A stretch of DNA of 10,789 bases from Spartobacteria bacterium (GCA_003136515.1 PLEU01000178.1:1-10789); one strand, 5' to 3'. Counted from the stretch's first letter, positions 1 through 7,355 are shown. Numbers and translations: made by a program. Notes: generated from the letters alone by a model not told the origin.

Positions 1-1773
1 CTTGAACTCGGACTCCGCTGTATTATTTATTTCCCAGTTGGTAATCACGAAAACAACGGGGCGGTAGGTGGTGATTTTCTGAACGGTCTCCTTATAAAAG
101 CGATCGGGCGGAATCATCGCGTTATCGACATAAAAGTTATATTCATACGAGGGTCGATCAGTCATGAAATTGATCTCGGGATTATAAGGATAGCAAATGA
201 CATATTCTCCAGTCCGGGAGGCCGAGGTGATGATTTTATAGATCGCCTTAGCATCAGCATATTCCGTAGCGCTTAGTTTGACATGCACACCGTTGGCTGC
301 ATGAAAGTCGAGGCTCTTGTGCTGAATGACTGCGATCCCACCGCTGGATTGCGACTGAAAAGCATTGATATAATAAAGAATCAACGTGAGCAGGCAGGTG
401 CAAAGAACCAGTGACAGAAATATGCGCGCTAGTTTGTTTGAAAATTTCCAAACTGCAGTCGAGACATGGCAACCGAACAGGATGGTCAGCGTCATCGGCA
501 CCATGAACTCGCTGAGATGAACCATGTCTGGGCGCCAGAAAAAATATTGGGGAAAGAGTGTGAGCGAACATCCTAACGAGGTCAGCAGGGTGAGGGATCG
601 TTCCGTGGCCTCGCAAATGCGACAGAATAGACCGATCATACACCCCAAGACGCCCCCCATTGCCAGCACTCCTGCAGCGAGAATAGGCAGGTATATATTT
701 AAAGCAGTCATCCTGTCCCGCGCCGAATCCGCTGACAAGGAACGACGAGCCAGTGTCGTCTCGGAAATCGCGGATGCGGAGGGTACAGGATGGGGCTGTG
801 AATCCTGTAACTTTGACGCAATCGGGGCAAGCGGCATGCTGGGTAGGGCCGCATGAGGCGCTGCGCTGATTGCACCGGCGGGTACGGTTGAAGCAGGCTT
901 GGACACCACAGGTCTTCGCGCCTCCGTGATCACCTCCAAGACCGATGCTGCTGCATTCCCAAGCATACGTTTACCTTGATAGTCAATCATCGAAGGCCAC
1001 TGCTGATACTGGGCGACAAACTCAGGCCCAAAACCACGCCGCACGGCATCCTGATAAAAGGGTAGATGGATCAGACAAAAAGAGACCGCTGCGAGAAAAA
1101 GTCCCGTCAGAACTAATCCCGAACGTCTTAGAAATAGATCTGCATGATCTCCGGCAAAGGGGTAGATTACGATCAGCATGATCGCGATGCAGGCCAAAAA
1201 AAAGCCGACATCGACGCGGATCAACCAAGCCACCGCAAGCGTCACGCCACTTGCGGCCATCCATAGCAGCCGTGTCACCGTGCTACGGGCCGGGAGCACA
1301 AAGGCAGAGAGAAACGTCGTCATGTTCAAGACTACAATGAAGGCCATGTAGTTGCGGTACATCTGCCCCGGTATCATCAGCACCAAGAGTCCGGTCAGGA
1401 AAGAGAGCCTGGCGCATCCGGTGCTCTTGAGGACCAGTCGGAAGGAGATCAGTCCCGTCAGCGTGCAGAGAATGAGAAAATATATCCTCAGCGCCGTATA
1501 GCTAGGACCGAGGATTTTGAAAATGCCGGCGATCGGATAGAACCAGAGAACATTATATCCGAGGAAAGTATCCACCATAGGCCTCCACCCCTCCAAAAGC
1601 CGGAGTGAGATCATTCCTTCCACCCCTCCCTCAGCAGCCGGATATAGCCCGGCGCGATAGTAACTGCCGTAGTAGCAAAAAGCGATCACGGTCAGGATCC
1701 ATAATCCCCAGCGGCTGAAAAAGCCCTCTATTCCTCCTTGGCAATCAAGGGGCCTTAACGGTTTCTCCGACAT
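1..1773 (-). CDS. Multi-pass membrane glycosyltransferase, GT-C / GT39-like, C-terminus cut by window edge
   Basis: The reading frame is open from the ATG at 1773 to base 1 with no stop (591 codons seen), so the gene continues to the left. The protein is very hydrophobic, with about eight membrane segments in residues 22-238 and about four more in 357-470. These are followed by a soluble domain from about 471. After the first membrane segment come acidic residues (E48, E52) and a stretch of the type 'LLEGWRPMVDTFLGYN', which resembles the first outer loop of GT39/PMT-like, lipid-linked-sugar-using transferases. The soluble tail (about 505-580, including 'CYPYNPEINFMTDRPSYEYN') also looks like the periplasmic tail of this group. 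Residues 287-350 form an unusual Pro/Ala/Ser-rich insertion between the two membrane blocks. It starts 25 bases after the GT25 gene and is probably co-transcribed. The likely role is sugar transfer to the polysaccharide or another acceptor on the outer face of the membrane. The family assignment is by general architecture only; an O-antigen ligase or polymerase-like protein is less likely. Confidence 0.72.
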   Translation of the reverse strand, partial: MSEKPLRPLDCQGGIEGFFSRWGLWILTVIAFCYYGSYYRAGLYPAAEGGVEGMISLRLLEGWRPMVDTFLGYNVLWFYPIAGIFKILGPSYTALRIYFLILCTLTGLISFRLVLKSTGCARLSFLTGLLVLMIPGQMYRNYMAFIVVLNMTTFLSAFVLPARSTVTRLLWMAASGVTLAVAWLIRVDVGFFLACIAIMLIVIYPFAGDHADLFLRRSGLVLTGLFLAAVSFCLIHLPFYQDAVRRGFGPEFVAQYQQWPSMIDYQGKRMLGNAAASVLEVITEARRPVVSKPASTVPAGAISAAPHAALPSMPLAPIASKLQDSQPHPVPSASAISETTLARRSLSADSARDRMTALNIYLPILAAGVLAMGGVLGCMIGLFCRICEATERSLTLLTSLGCSLTLFPQYFFWRPDMVHLSEFMVPMTLTILFGCHVSTAVWKFSNKLARIFLSLVLCTCLLTLILYYINAFQSQSSGGIAVIQHKSLDFHAANGVHVKLSATEYADAKAIYKIITSASRTGEYVICYPYNPEINFMTDRPSYEYNFYVDNAMIPPDRFYKETVQKITTYRPVVFVITNWEINNTAESEFK

Positions 1774-1798
1774 TCCCATAAGGTTCCCTCGGAACTAG

Positions 1799-2566
1799 TT
1801 AAAGATCCCTGCTGCATAGAAAGCGGATTTTCAAACCTAGGGCGTAAGAACTCCGGTACAGCCAGCGGGCGCATTCATTCCTGATCTGGTAGGGGTAGGT
1901 GGTGCGCCAGCGCTCTTTGGAGGGGAGACGCGGTTGGGAGTTTCCTTGGATGGCACTGGAAAAGACCTCTTCAGTCTGTGAAATGGGAAACGGAGAAACC
2001 GAAACGGCACGAAGTCCTAGCGGCCATTCACGATCCGCCGCATGATCCCAGGGCAGCCACATCGGCAGAAGGCCTCCTACCATTGCTGCTGCGGCCTTTC
2101 GATCAATAATATAGGCGCCGCATCCTTTCAGACGGCCCAACTGTACATTCATCCAATATTTGTTTGATAGTGAGGCTACCTTGATGGGAGTCCCCGGAGA
2201 GAGCCCGGAAACCCGCGCGATGTTCCAGACAAAGGAGGTCTTCATCAGATCACGGAGAACGGTGTCAGTATCTGGCTCGGGATGAAGATCATCCTCACAG
2301 ATCATGGCATGACTCTCCGAGGAAGAGAGAAAAACGCGTATCGCCTTGAGATGACTTAGGTAGCAGGCCACTTCAAAGATATTGACCCCGCGGCCGTGAA
2401 ACTTTCGGAAACGAACCTCATCAAACTCCTCAATCGGTAATTGAAGCGAAGTACCCGAAATAGCTTCGACACGCTCAACCCGAAAAGGAGTGTCTTCAAA
2501 AGCTGCCTGCATGTGAACCCACCGTTCAGGTGCGTTTGCAAGATTGATCACATAGGCATTCATCAT
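1799..2566 (-). CDS. Glycosyltransferase family 25 (LPS/glycan glycosyltransferase)
   Basis: A 255-residue soluble protein with the GT25 pattern in the right order. The N-terminal strand is 'AYVINLANAPER' (residues 4-15). Next come 'EVACYLSHLKA' (65-75), matching the family's Cys...Ser-His block, and the acidic 'ICEDD' motif (89-93), the expected metal/nucleotide-sugar site. 'GCGAYIIDRKAA' (148-159) and 'PWDHAADRE' (172-180) follow. Family members transfer galactose or other hexoses to lipooligosaccharide cores or other glycans from nucleotide sugars; the sugar cannot be read from the sequence. Translation can start at either of two adjacent ATG codons (2566 or 2563); no convincing Shine-Dalgarno precedes them. 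The gene follows the small exported protein after 55 bases and precedes the membrane transferase by 25 bases, consistent with one transcript. Length is normal for the compact bacterial members. Confidence 0.87.
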   Translation of the reverse strand: MMNAYVINLANAPERWVHMQAAFEDTPFRVERVEAISGTSLQLPIEEFDEVRFRKFHGRGVNIFEVACYLSHLKAIRVFLSSSESHAMICEDDLHPEPDTDTVLRDLMKTSFVWNIARVSGLSPGTPIKVASLSNKYWMNVQLGRLKGCGAYIIDRKAAAAMVGGLLPMWLPWDHAADREWPLGLRAVSVSPFPISQTEEVFSSAIQGNSQPRLPSKERWRTTYPYQIRNECARWLYRSSYALGLKIRFLCSRDL

Positions 2567-2621
2567 CCGGCGGGCTCAGGCAGACAGAAAGACGGCCATG
2601 CCGTGGGGAGAAGACAGCGCT

Positions 2622-2969
2622 TCACCATTGGATACCCAGCAGAATAATGCCCTTCGGCTTCTCCGGTTTATCGGGATCCCAACTGACATTGTCGTGCCCG
2701 TCTCCATCCTTCGCCGGGGCGAATGGACTCAGCATCTGCAGGGGTTTCTTCATCTTAAATGCCTTTGCCACAATGCCGCCTATATCGTATGGAGCCGGCT
2801 TTTCGGTCTCAACATTATCCGGAGCGGCCTTCGTTGGGACGGGTGCTACGAAACTTGTATCCGCAATTGCCTCTTGCGCATACGTGGAGGCATTGAGAAG
2901 CAGACCCAGCACGATTGCCAGTGCGGGAAAGATAACATTTACCTGTCGATCATGCACTCTGACATTCAT
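2622..2969 (-). CDS. Small exported protein of unknown function
   Basis: A 115-residue protein that I do not recognise. The first residues (MNVRVHDRQ) carry two arginines, residues 10-26 are strongly hydrophobic, and 'NASTYA|QEA' gives a good signal peptidase I site after A31. The mature part is about 84 residues: Pro/Ala/Lys-rich at first (42-60), then 'YDIGGIVAKAFKMKKP' (61-76), then a Gly/Asp/Pro-rich stretch (about 86-106). It ends in a hydrophobic strand 'GIILLGIQW' with a terminal aromatic residue. The frame extends upstream to a TTG at 3005, but the ATG at 2969 places the signal peptide correctly at the N-terminus. The lack of other-frame explanations and its place inside the operon argue that it is real. 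Cell-envelope location is inferred; a link to polysaccharide export or attachment is only suggested by its neighbours. Confidence 0.68.
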   Translation of the reverse strand: MNVRVHDRQVNVIFPALAIVLGLLLNASTYAQEAIADTSFVAPVPTKAAPDNVETEKPAPYDIGGIVAKAFKMKKPLQMLSPFAPAKDGDGHDNVSWDPDKPEKPKGIILLGIQW

Positions 2970-2974
2970 GACTT

Positions 2975-3005
2975 GATCATAGATGCCCTGACTATTGGGG
3001 GGCAA
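2975..3005 (-). promoter_or_regulatory. Possible internal sigma-70-like promoter close to the exported-protein start
   Basis: On the minus strand the segment reads TTGCCC, 18 bases, then TATGAT, and the -10-like hexamer ends only six bases before the ATG at 2969. If used, the transcript would be leaderless or nearly so. The match is five of six at -10 but four of six at -35, and an isolated match of this quality can arise by chance. It lies in the 97-base gap after the response regulator gene, one of the larger gaps in the minus-strand run. Confidence 0.2.
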
Positions 3006-3065
3006 GCCTGTCGAGAAACGAAATGGTTTTGTCTCCTGTAGAAGCTATCCGATAGAATCAGGACG

Positions 3066-3458
3066 TTACGGGCGTACGTTTGCAAAAATTTCCCTGATCG
3101 TACCCAGAAGTAAATTGGGACTGAAGGGTTTGGTCATGAAAGAATGAACTTTCAGCCCCGCTGCATCCTGTCGAATGTGCGTCTGATCCCGTGCCGTTAG
3201 CATGAGTACCGGAATTGACTCTCCTGAAGCAAGTTGCCGGATATGCCGCAAGGTCTCCACTCCATCTTGATCAGGCATGGAGAAGTCTAAAACAATCACG
3301 TCTGGCACTCCGACCGTCTTGATATGGTTGATCGCTTCGGCCCCAGATTTCGCCCATGACAGGCGTGCTCCAAGAGGCTTAAGCGTGGCTTGCACAACGC
3401 GATACATCAACTCCTGATCATCGACAATGAGGATGTTCGGGGGATTGAGTGCGCTCAT
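3066..3458 (-). CDS. Single-domain response regulator (CheY-like receiver)
   Basis: A 130-residue protein made of one receiver domain and nothing else. All key residues are visible: the acidic pair D13-D14 ('LIVDDQE'), the phospho-acceptor D58 ('VIVLDFSMPDQDG'), T88 ('LMLTARD') and K110 followed by P111-F112 ('FMTKPFSP'). There is no DNA-binding or enzymatic output domain, so it must act by protein contact. Its ATG overlaps the stop of the SpoIIE-type phosphatase gene by four bases (ATGA), so the two are probably made in coordinated amounts. This suggests that the receiver regulates the phosphatase or its kinase-like domain. In many bacteria a receiver is fused to the same kind of phosphatase; here it is a separate chain. 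The partner histidine kinase is not in the window. Confidence 0.93.
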   Translation of the reverse strand: MSALNPPNILIVDDQELMYRVVQATLKPLGARLSWAKSGAEAINHIKTVGVPDVIVLDFSMPDQDGVETLRHIRQLASGESIPVLMLTARDQTHIRQDAAGLKVHSFMTKPFSPNLLLGTIREIFANVRP

Positions 3459-5164
3459 TTGGTGCGGGTGATTAAGATGATTGTGCGATCGTCGGAAGGG
3501 GCTCTTTCTCCGGAGAATAGGGCCACCTCGTTCAAAAGCTTGTCCACGGTATCGCGTGATGACAAGGAGGCAGATTGGGAAAGCGCTAATTTTACACCCT
3601 CAATTTCAAACATCGTTTCACCATCCGTCGCTTCGATGATCCCGTCGGTGTAGAGCAGAATCCTATCTCCTGGCTCGAATGCCGTGCGTTCCGAAACATA
3701 GACGCTTTCATTGAATATCCCTACAGGGATGCCCGTGCCTTCGATTTCGTTGATGGTTCCCCCCTCCTTCTGGAGCATGGCCGAGAGATGACCAGCACTT
3801 GCAGTCAGGACCTGACTTCGATCAGCAGAAATCCAGACACAAACCATGGTGATGAACATTTCCAGCTTGATCAGATCGTTGGACATAAGCCGGTTGACCT
3901 TGGTTATGATGTCGCCGGGATATGTGGCTTCGGAGGCGACAATCGCATGTAGATTGGTGCGCAACATAGTGGCGAGGAGGGCAGCAGGCAGTCCCTTACC
4001 CATCACGTCTGCCATGACACAAAGTGTAGACTGATCGGGAAGGGTCAGGATGTCGAAGTAGTCGCCACCGGACTGGAGAGCCGGACGACACGTGCCGTAG
4101 AGATCAAGTCCCGGGAAAGAGGTAAAATTCTGCGGCATCAGGGAAAGCTGAATCTGGGAGGCAATCTCGAGGTCACGCAACGCAAGCTGTTCTGCAGCCC
4201 GGCGCTTCTGCAGCTCACCGAGAGCGATGATGATCCCGAGATACTCGGCCACCATGCGAGCAACCTTAAGTTTTCCAGCGTCAAAAAATGGCGCAGGATG
4301 GGTTTTCCCCATGACTAGGACGCCTCGGATCTGGTCGTTGAAGATAATAGGCGAGACAAACCCGCTTGAAAGAATATCGGCCAAGGGGTCATCCTCCAGT
4401 GGCTTTGATCCCTCCGGCAAGGTCAGTTCTTTTCCAGAGCGGTAGACCCCTGCTTCTACATCACTCACACCGCAGAGGAGATTCTCCCTGATCGGATTAA
4501 GTGACTCTCCCCATTCCCGGAGCATCTGAAGCTTGCCTTCCTTCTCTATGCGGACATAAGCGATTTCGGCTCCCGTGACATTGCAGAGCTTCTCCAGCGC
4601 TCCGTCCATAAAAGCAATCATGTCCTGCGCCATCGCAAGCCATTCTCCCAAGGAGACCATCGTATTGATCAACTCGTAGCTGGAAACCAATTCCTCGGCA
4701 ATATCGGTTACGATCTGATCCGCCTGACCTGGACGATACTGCCAACCCGCGACGGCAAATCGCTTGCGAAGCACTAGGACGTGGCATCCGTTTTCCTGCT
4801 CATGCAGGAGCTCGTCCGTCAGGTGATTCATGATGAAATAGCCGCGTCCACCTTCCTGAAAGGGATCGTCAGGCAATGCCGGTTCGATGACTCCGGTGAA
4901 ATCGGAAGGATCGACAACCCTTAATTCCACGTAATCGGACCTCAAATAAAGGCGAGCACGGAAAAACTTCTGCTGACCTTCGGCACATCCATGTTCCGCA
5001 GCATTGTTGATCGCCTCTGCGGCAGCTAACTCGAACTGGTTGAGAAAAATATCGTCGGTCACGCCGTGGTCACGCAGAAAGCCGACAAGCTGTTCCAGAG
5101 CCTTGGGAACATCCCCCAGTACGGGATCCTCGACATCAAGACAGCAAGTTAGTTCACATTTCAT
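3455..5164 (-). CDS. Fused anti-sigma-kinase-like HATPase, GAF and SpoIIE-type PP2C phosphatase
   Basis: A 569-residue cytoplasmic regulator. Residues 10-135 form an RsbW-like HATPase domain with N-box 'AAAEAINNAAEHG' (E50, N54, H58) and a glycine loop 'EGGRGYFIMNHL' (104-115). Residues about 165-318 look like a GAF sensor domain. A short helical linker 'LEIASQIQLSLMPQ' (332-345), typical of this family, leads into the SpoIIE/RsbU phosphatase: 'GGDYFDIL' (366-373), 'ADVMGKGLPAAL' (385-396), 'SAGH' (456-459), 'LLYTDGIIEA' (503-512) and 'SDDRTIIL' (557-564). The metal-binding aspartates D368, D386, D507 and D559 are present, so phosphatase activity is likely. The usual glycine-rich G1 box of the kinase domain is altered ('VVDPSDF', 83-89). 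An upstream ATG at 5266 exists in frame, but the ATG at 5164 overlaps the preceding stop by four bases and begins exactly at the domain. The likely substrate is a phosphorylated STAS protein such as the one at 7743. Confidence 0.93.
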   Translation of the reverse strand: MKCELTCCLDVEDPVLGDVPKALEQLVGFLRDHGVTDDIFLNQFELAAAEAINNAAEHGCAEGQQKFFRARLYLRSDYVELRVVDPSDFTGVIEPALPDDPFQEGGRGYFIMNHLTDELLHEQENGCHVLVLRKRFAVAGWQYRPGQADQIVTDIAEELVSSYELINTMVSLGEWLAMAQDMIAFMDGALEKLCNVTGAEIAYVRIEKEGKLQMLREWGESLNPIRENLLCGVSDVEAGVYRSGKELTLPEGSKPLEDDPLADILSSGFVSPIIFNDQIRGVLVMGKTHPAPFFDAGKLKVARMVAEYLGIIIALGELQKRRAAEQLALRDLEIASQIQLSLMPQNFTSFPGLDLYGTCRPALQSGGDYFDILTLPDQSTLCVMADVMGKGLPAALLATMLRTNLHAIVASEATYPGDIITKVNRLMSNDLIKLEMFITMVCVWISADRSQVLTASAGHLSAMLQKEGGTINEIEGTGIPVGIFNESVYVSERTAFEPGDRILLYTDGIIEATDGETMFEIEGVKLALSQSASLSSRDTVDKLLNEVALFSGERAPSDDRTIILITRTK

Positions 5165-6342
5165 GTTCTTTGGGGATTGGTAAATGCTATTTTTAAAATG
5201 GAAACCAAGGCGTTCTTTTTGTTCATAGCTGCGGGGCTGCCGGCTTGGAAGACTGCATGTATCCACTCGTCAGGGTCTTTGGGAGAATGGCATTGATAAA
5301 GGTCGGAGAGGGCAAAGACTCCTGCGGAGGTCTGCTCGAGCACCGAACGTGCCTCCGGTGTCAGGAGACCCCAATCTTCCTTGGTGCGGGGCAGCACTCC
5401 GAAGAACTTCATTTTCCCCTTTGCAACCATCTGGAGCCAGGCAGATCGCTGTACGCACAGTGGTCCCCTGGCATAAGTACGAAGGCAGACTGTTTGAGAC
5501 CGCGACATACGATAAAAATTTTCTTCAGGTTGCTCCTCCGGATTCATCAGCCTAGCGATCCACTCTAGAGGCATGCTCATTAAAAGAGCTGCTACGCGCT
5601 CAAGAAGTGAGGGCGTGGAGGAAGAAGGCGCCATCGAAGCCATCACAAACTCATCAAGGACCTCGACCCCGATCCCTCGCTCGAAATCCATGAGAAGACC
5701 ACCCTGAGCAGCCATGCGGTTCAACGTGATATGGGGGCCAACATATGTTTCAGCGCAGACGATCGACTCAACTACCTCCACATCCTTGTCCAAAAACACC
5801 CCCGGACCGATGAAGGCGTGAGGACCGATGCGGCATCCTGTTTCAATCCTTGCATGATTCCCCACCCAACATGGCGGGTGAAAACTGACATCCGCGCTTA
5901 CCTTGACTCCCGGACCAAACCAAACACCGGGCTTCGCTTCGTGGTCGAGATGGATGATCCCGCTGGAGCGTCGCCGAAGCGCTTCCACCTGAAGGTCATA
6001 CCAACGCTGCATCAGTTCCTTGGCAGTACGAACCGGTTCAAGCCCCTGCTGACCGGGAAGGCCGGTGACTAGGATACACTCCTTTCCTTCCCCTCCCCCC
6101 GGCTGGGACTGGATATCGATGGAACGTGACCAGAGGGCACTCCCGTCGAGCCATTGCCTGATAAGATGGGGTCGATCAACCGCTTCGATGCTCACTGAGG
6201 GAATGCCGCGACGAACGGCTTCATCCAACCAGTAGGTGAGCAGGGGCTTCTCGCAGACGGGCCAGAGCAAAAAAGGCTTCGGGGAACGCCAGATTGTATC
6301 AAGTTCCGCCCATTCAGGCGCAATCAGATGCCATGACTTCAT
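5161..6342 (-). CDS. Left-handed beta-helix protein with degenerate nucleotidyltransferase-like N-terminus and sugar-transferase-like tail
   Basis: A 393-residue protein. Residues 1-125 resemble the overall layout of a sugar-nucleotidyltransferase ('PFLLWPVCEKPLLTYWLDEAVRRG', 23-46, given here only as a pattern of Pro-Leu and helix), but the glycine-rich NTP-binding signature is absent. Residues about 138-206 are hexapeptide repeats ('WFGPGV', 'WVGNHA', 'RIGPHA', 'FIGPGV', 'YVGPHI'), forming a left-handed beta-helix as in GlmU-type and acyl/acetyltransferase proteins. Residues about 280-370 ('MKFFGVLPRTKEDW', then 'LTPEAR', 'AGVFALSDL') resemble in order the 'LVGPRP...PGIT' part of bacterial sugar transferases, without their catalytic Asp-Glu. 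The ATG at 6342 lies 7 bases after the sugar transferase stop; the longer frame start at 6477 would overlap that gene by 128 bases and is rejected. Catalysis is doubtful; a scaffold or regulator of the sugar transferase is an inference. Confidence 0.75.
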   Translation of the reverse strand: MKSWHLIAPEWAELDTIWRSPKPFLLWPVCEKPLLTYWLDEAVRRGIPSVSIEAVDRPHLIRQWLDGSALWSRSIDIQSQPGGGEGKECILVTGLPGQQGLEPVRTAKELMQRWYDLQVEALRRRSSGIIHLDHEAKPGVWFGPGVKVSADVSFHPPCWVGNHARIETGCRIGPHAFIGPGVFLDKDVEVVESIVCAETYVGPHITLNRMAAQGGLLMDFERGIGVEVLDEFVMASMAPSSSTPSLLERVAALLMSMPLEWIARLMNPEEQPEENFYRMSRSQTVCLRTYARGPLCVQRSAWLQMVAKGKMKFFGVLPRTKEDWGLLTPEARSVLEQTSAGVFALSDLYQCHSPKDPDEWIHAVFQAGSPAAMNKKNALVSILKIAFTNPQRT

Positions 6343-6349
6343 CAACGGC

Positions 6350-7102
6350 TCAGTAGGCTCCTTTGCCAAGCAAAACTGCGGGAACGGTCTTGAACAAAAG
6401 CTTGAGATCGGCCCAGACGCTGCTCGACCGGATGTATGCCAAATCAAGCTGGACCTGTCCCGAAAAATCGATTTCACTGCGCCCGCTTACCTGCCACAGA
6501 CAGGTAATACCAGGCTTCACCAACAACCGCTGTCGCTCCTCTGCGGAATATTCGGCCACTTCCTTTGGTAGTGACGGTCGCGGCCCCACCAAGGCCATGT
6601 CGCCTATAAGAACGTTCCAGAACTGTGGCAATTCATCAATGGAGTACTTACGGATGAACTTACCAATCCAGGTGATGCGAGGATCCTGTTTCATCTTGAA
6701 GATGATGCCCCCGCTCACTTCGTTCTGTTGCTGAAGCTTGTCCTTCATGGCATCGGCATTCACCACCATAGAACGGAACTTCCACATCTTGAACAGTTTG
6801 CCGCGATACCCAACACGGGTCTGCTTGAAAAAAATAGGCCCACGATCCTCAAGCTTGATCAGCAGGGCAGTGATGATAAAGATCGGGGAAGCAAGGAGCA
6901 GGGCAAACAGGGCGCCAGCGATATCCAGAATGCGCTTGAGTCCATGCGCAAAGAAAACAACCGCCTTCCACAGCCATAGCTTTGCCTGGAATCTCAACTT
7001 CAACTGAAAACGACCACCGGCCGTTGAGCTGCGAATCCAATAGTCGATTGTGTAATCGGGGAGTTGTCCGGAAGATTTAGGTGACTTCTCAGTGTTCATC
7101 AT
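6350..7102 (-). CDS. Polyprenyl-phosphate sugar-1-phosphate transferase (bacterial sugar transferase family)
   Basis: A 250-residue initiating enzyme that moves a sugar-1-phosphate from a nucleotide sugar to undecaprenyl phosphate on the inner face of the membrane. 'KRILDI' (56-61) precedes the hydrophobic membrane helix (about 61-83), which contains the conserved 'SP' (72-73). Next are 'GPIFFKQTRVGYRGK' (88-102) and 'MWKFRSM' (106-112). The catalytic pair lies in 'SIDELPQFWNVLIGDMALVG' (154-173; D156, E157), followed by 'PRPSLP' (174-179) and 'KPGITCLWQVSGR' (196-208). It lacks the four-helix N-terminal block of WcaJ/WbaP-size enzymes and has instead about 50 mostly polar residues. Two adjacent ATG codons (7102, 7099) are the only possible starts, since an in-frame stop lies just upstream. 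It is the first gene of the minus-strand run and is followed after 7 bases by the beta-helix protein. Confidence 0.95.
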   Translation of the reverse strand: MMNTEKSPKSSGQLPDYTIDYWIRSSTAGGRFQLKLRFQAKLWLWKAVVFFAHGLKRILDIAGALFALLLASPIFIITALLIKLEDRGPIFFKQTRVGYRGKLFKMWKFRSMVVNADAMKDKLQQQNEVSGGIIFKMKQDPRITWIGKFIRKYSIDELPQFWNVLIGDMALVGPRPSLPKEVAEYSAEERQRLLVKPGITCLWQVSGRSEIDFSGQVQLDLAYIRSSSVWADLKLLFKTVPAVLLGKGAY

Positions 7103-7119
7103 CGGATCAGCTCAACCAT
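7099..7119 (-). other. Possible six-codon leader ORF overlapping the sugar transferase start
   Basis: On the minus strand an ATG at 7119 opens the reading frame MVELIR and stops at TGA (7101-7099), which overlaps the twin ATG codons of the sugar transferase. A purine-rich GGGGAGGAA lies about 15 bases before this ATG (around 7135-7143), the best Shine-Dalgarno-like stretch near this gene. The leader could bring ribosomes to the start by coupling, or it may be chance, since a stop overlapping ATGATG is easy to obtain. Confidence 0.2.
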
Positions 7120-7292
7120 GTAACGCAGGATATTCCTCCCCTTTAAAAAAGAAAAGCACTTCGATTTGTAGAGCCTTCAGGAATTCTTCAATAACTCTCA
7201 TCAAGGCAATTTTTGGACAAAATTATGATTTTAAGGCGTGAAGCGCAGAGGCGACAGAGATCCGTGGGACGGCTTATGTAGAATTGCCGAGG

Positions 7293-7355
7293 GGCAAAAC
7301 CGCACTTGGAGAGGGATGCGGTAACGTGCGTGTCAATACCCTCGCGGCTTTTGCC
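7293..7355. ncRNA. Candidate structured RNA element: 16-bp imperfect hairpin with a competing fold
   Basis: GGCAAAA (7293-7299) pairs with TTTTGCC (7349-7355), CCGC (7300-7303) with GCGG (7344-7347), and GAGGG (7311-7315) with CCCTC (7339-7343). This gives a nested 16-bp stem with a one-base bulge, a seven-base bulge and a 23-base loop. A competing hairpin, ACCGCA (7299-7304) with TGCGGT (7317-7322), uses part of the same 5' arm, so the two folds exclude each other. This resembles a switch. No run of T follows on either strand, so it is not a standard terminator. No known riboswitch class was recognised. The strand of transcription is not determined. Confidence 0.35.

Noticed and set aside
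254..643. 129-codon minus-strand frame inside the membrane protein gene
   Set aside because: It is in a different frame from the 591-codon open frame that has clear membrane segments; its translation has no protein-like features.
5165..5266. 34-residue N-terminal extension of the phosphatase from an upstream ATG
   Set aside because: It overlaps the end of the beta-helix protein in another frame and has no domain character; the ATG at 5164 overlaps the preceding stop in the usual ATGA manner and starts right before the HATPase domain.
6343..6477. 45-residue N-terminal extension of the beta-helix protein
   Set aside because: It lies inside the conserved C-terminal part of the sugar transferase gene and is a shadow of that frame; the ATG at 6342 is correctly placed after the stop.
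7290..7325. Cyclic-di-GMP-I riboswitch resemblance (GGGGCAAAACC followed by a hairpin)
   Set aside because: The second conserved internal segment and the receptor helix that should follow the first hairpin are absent, so only the short GGCAAA-like string matches.
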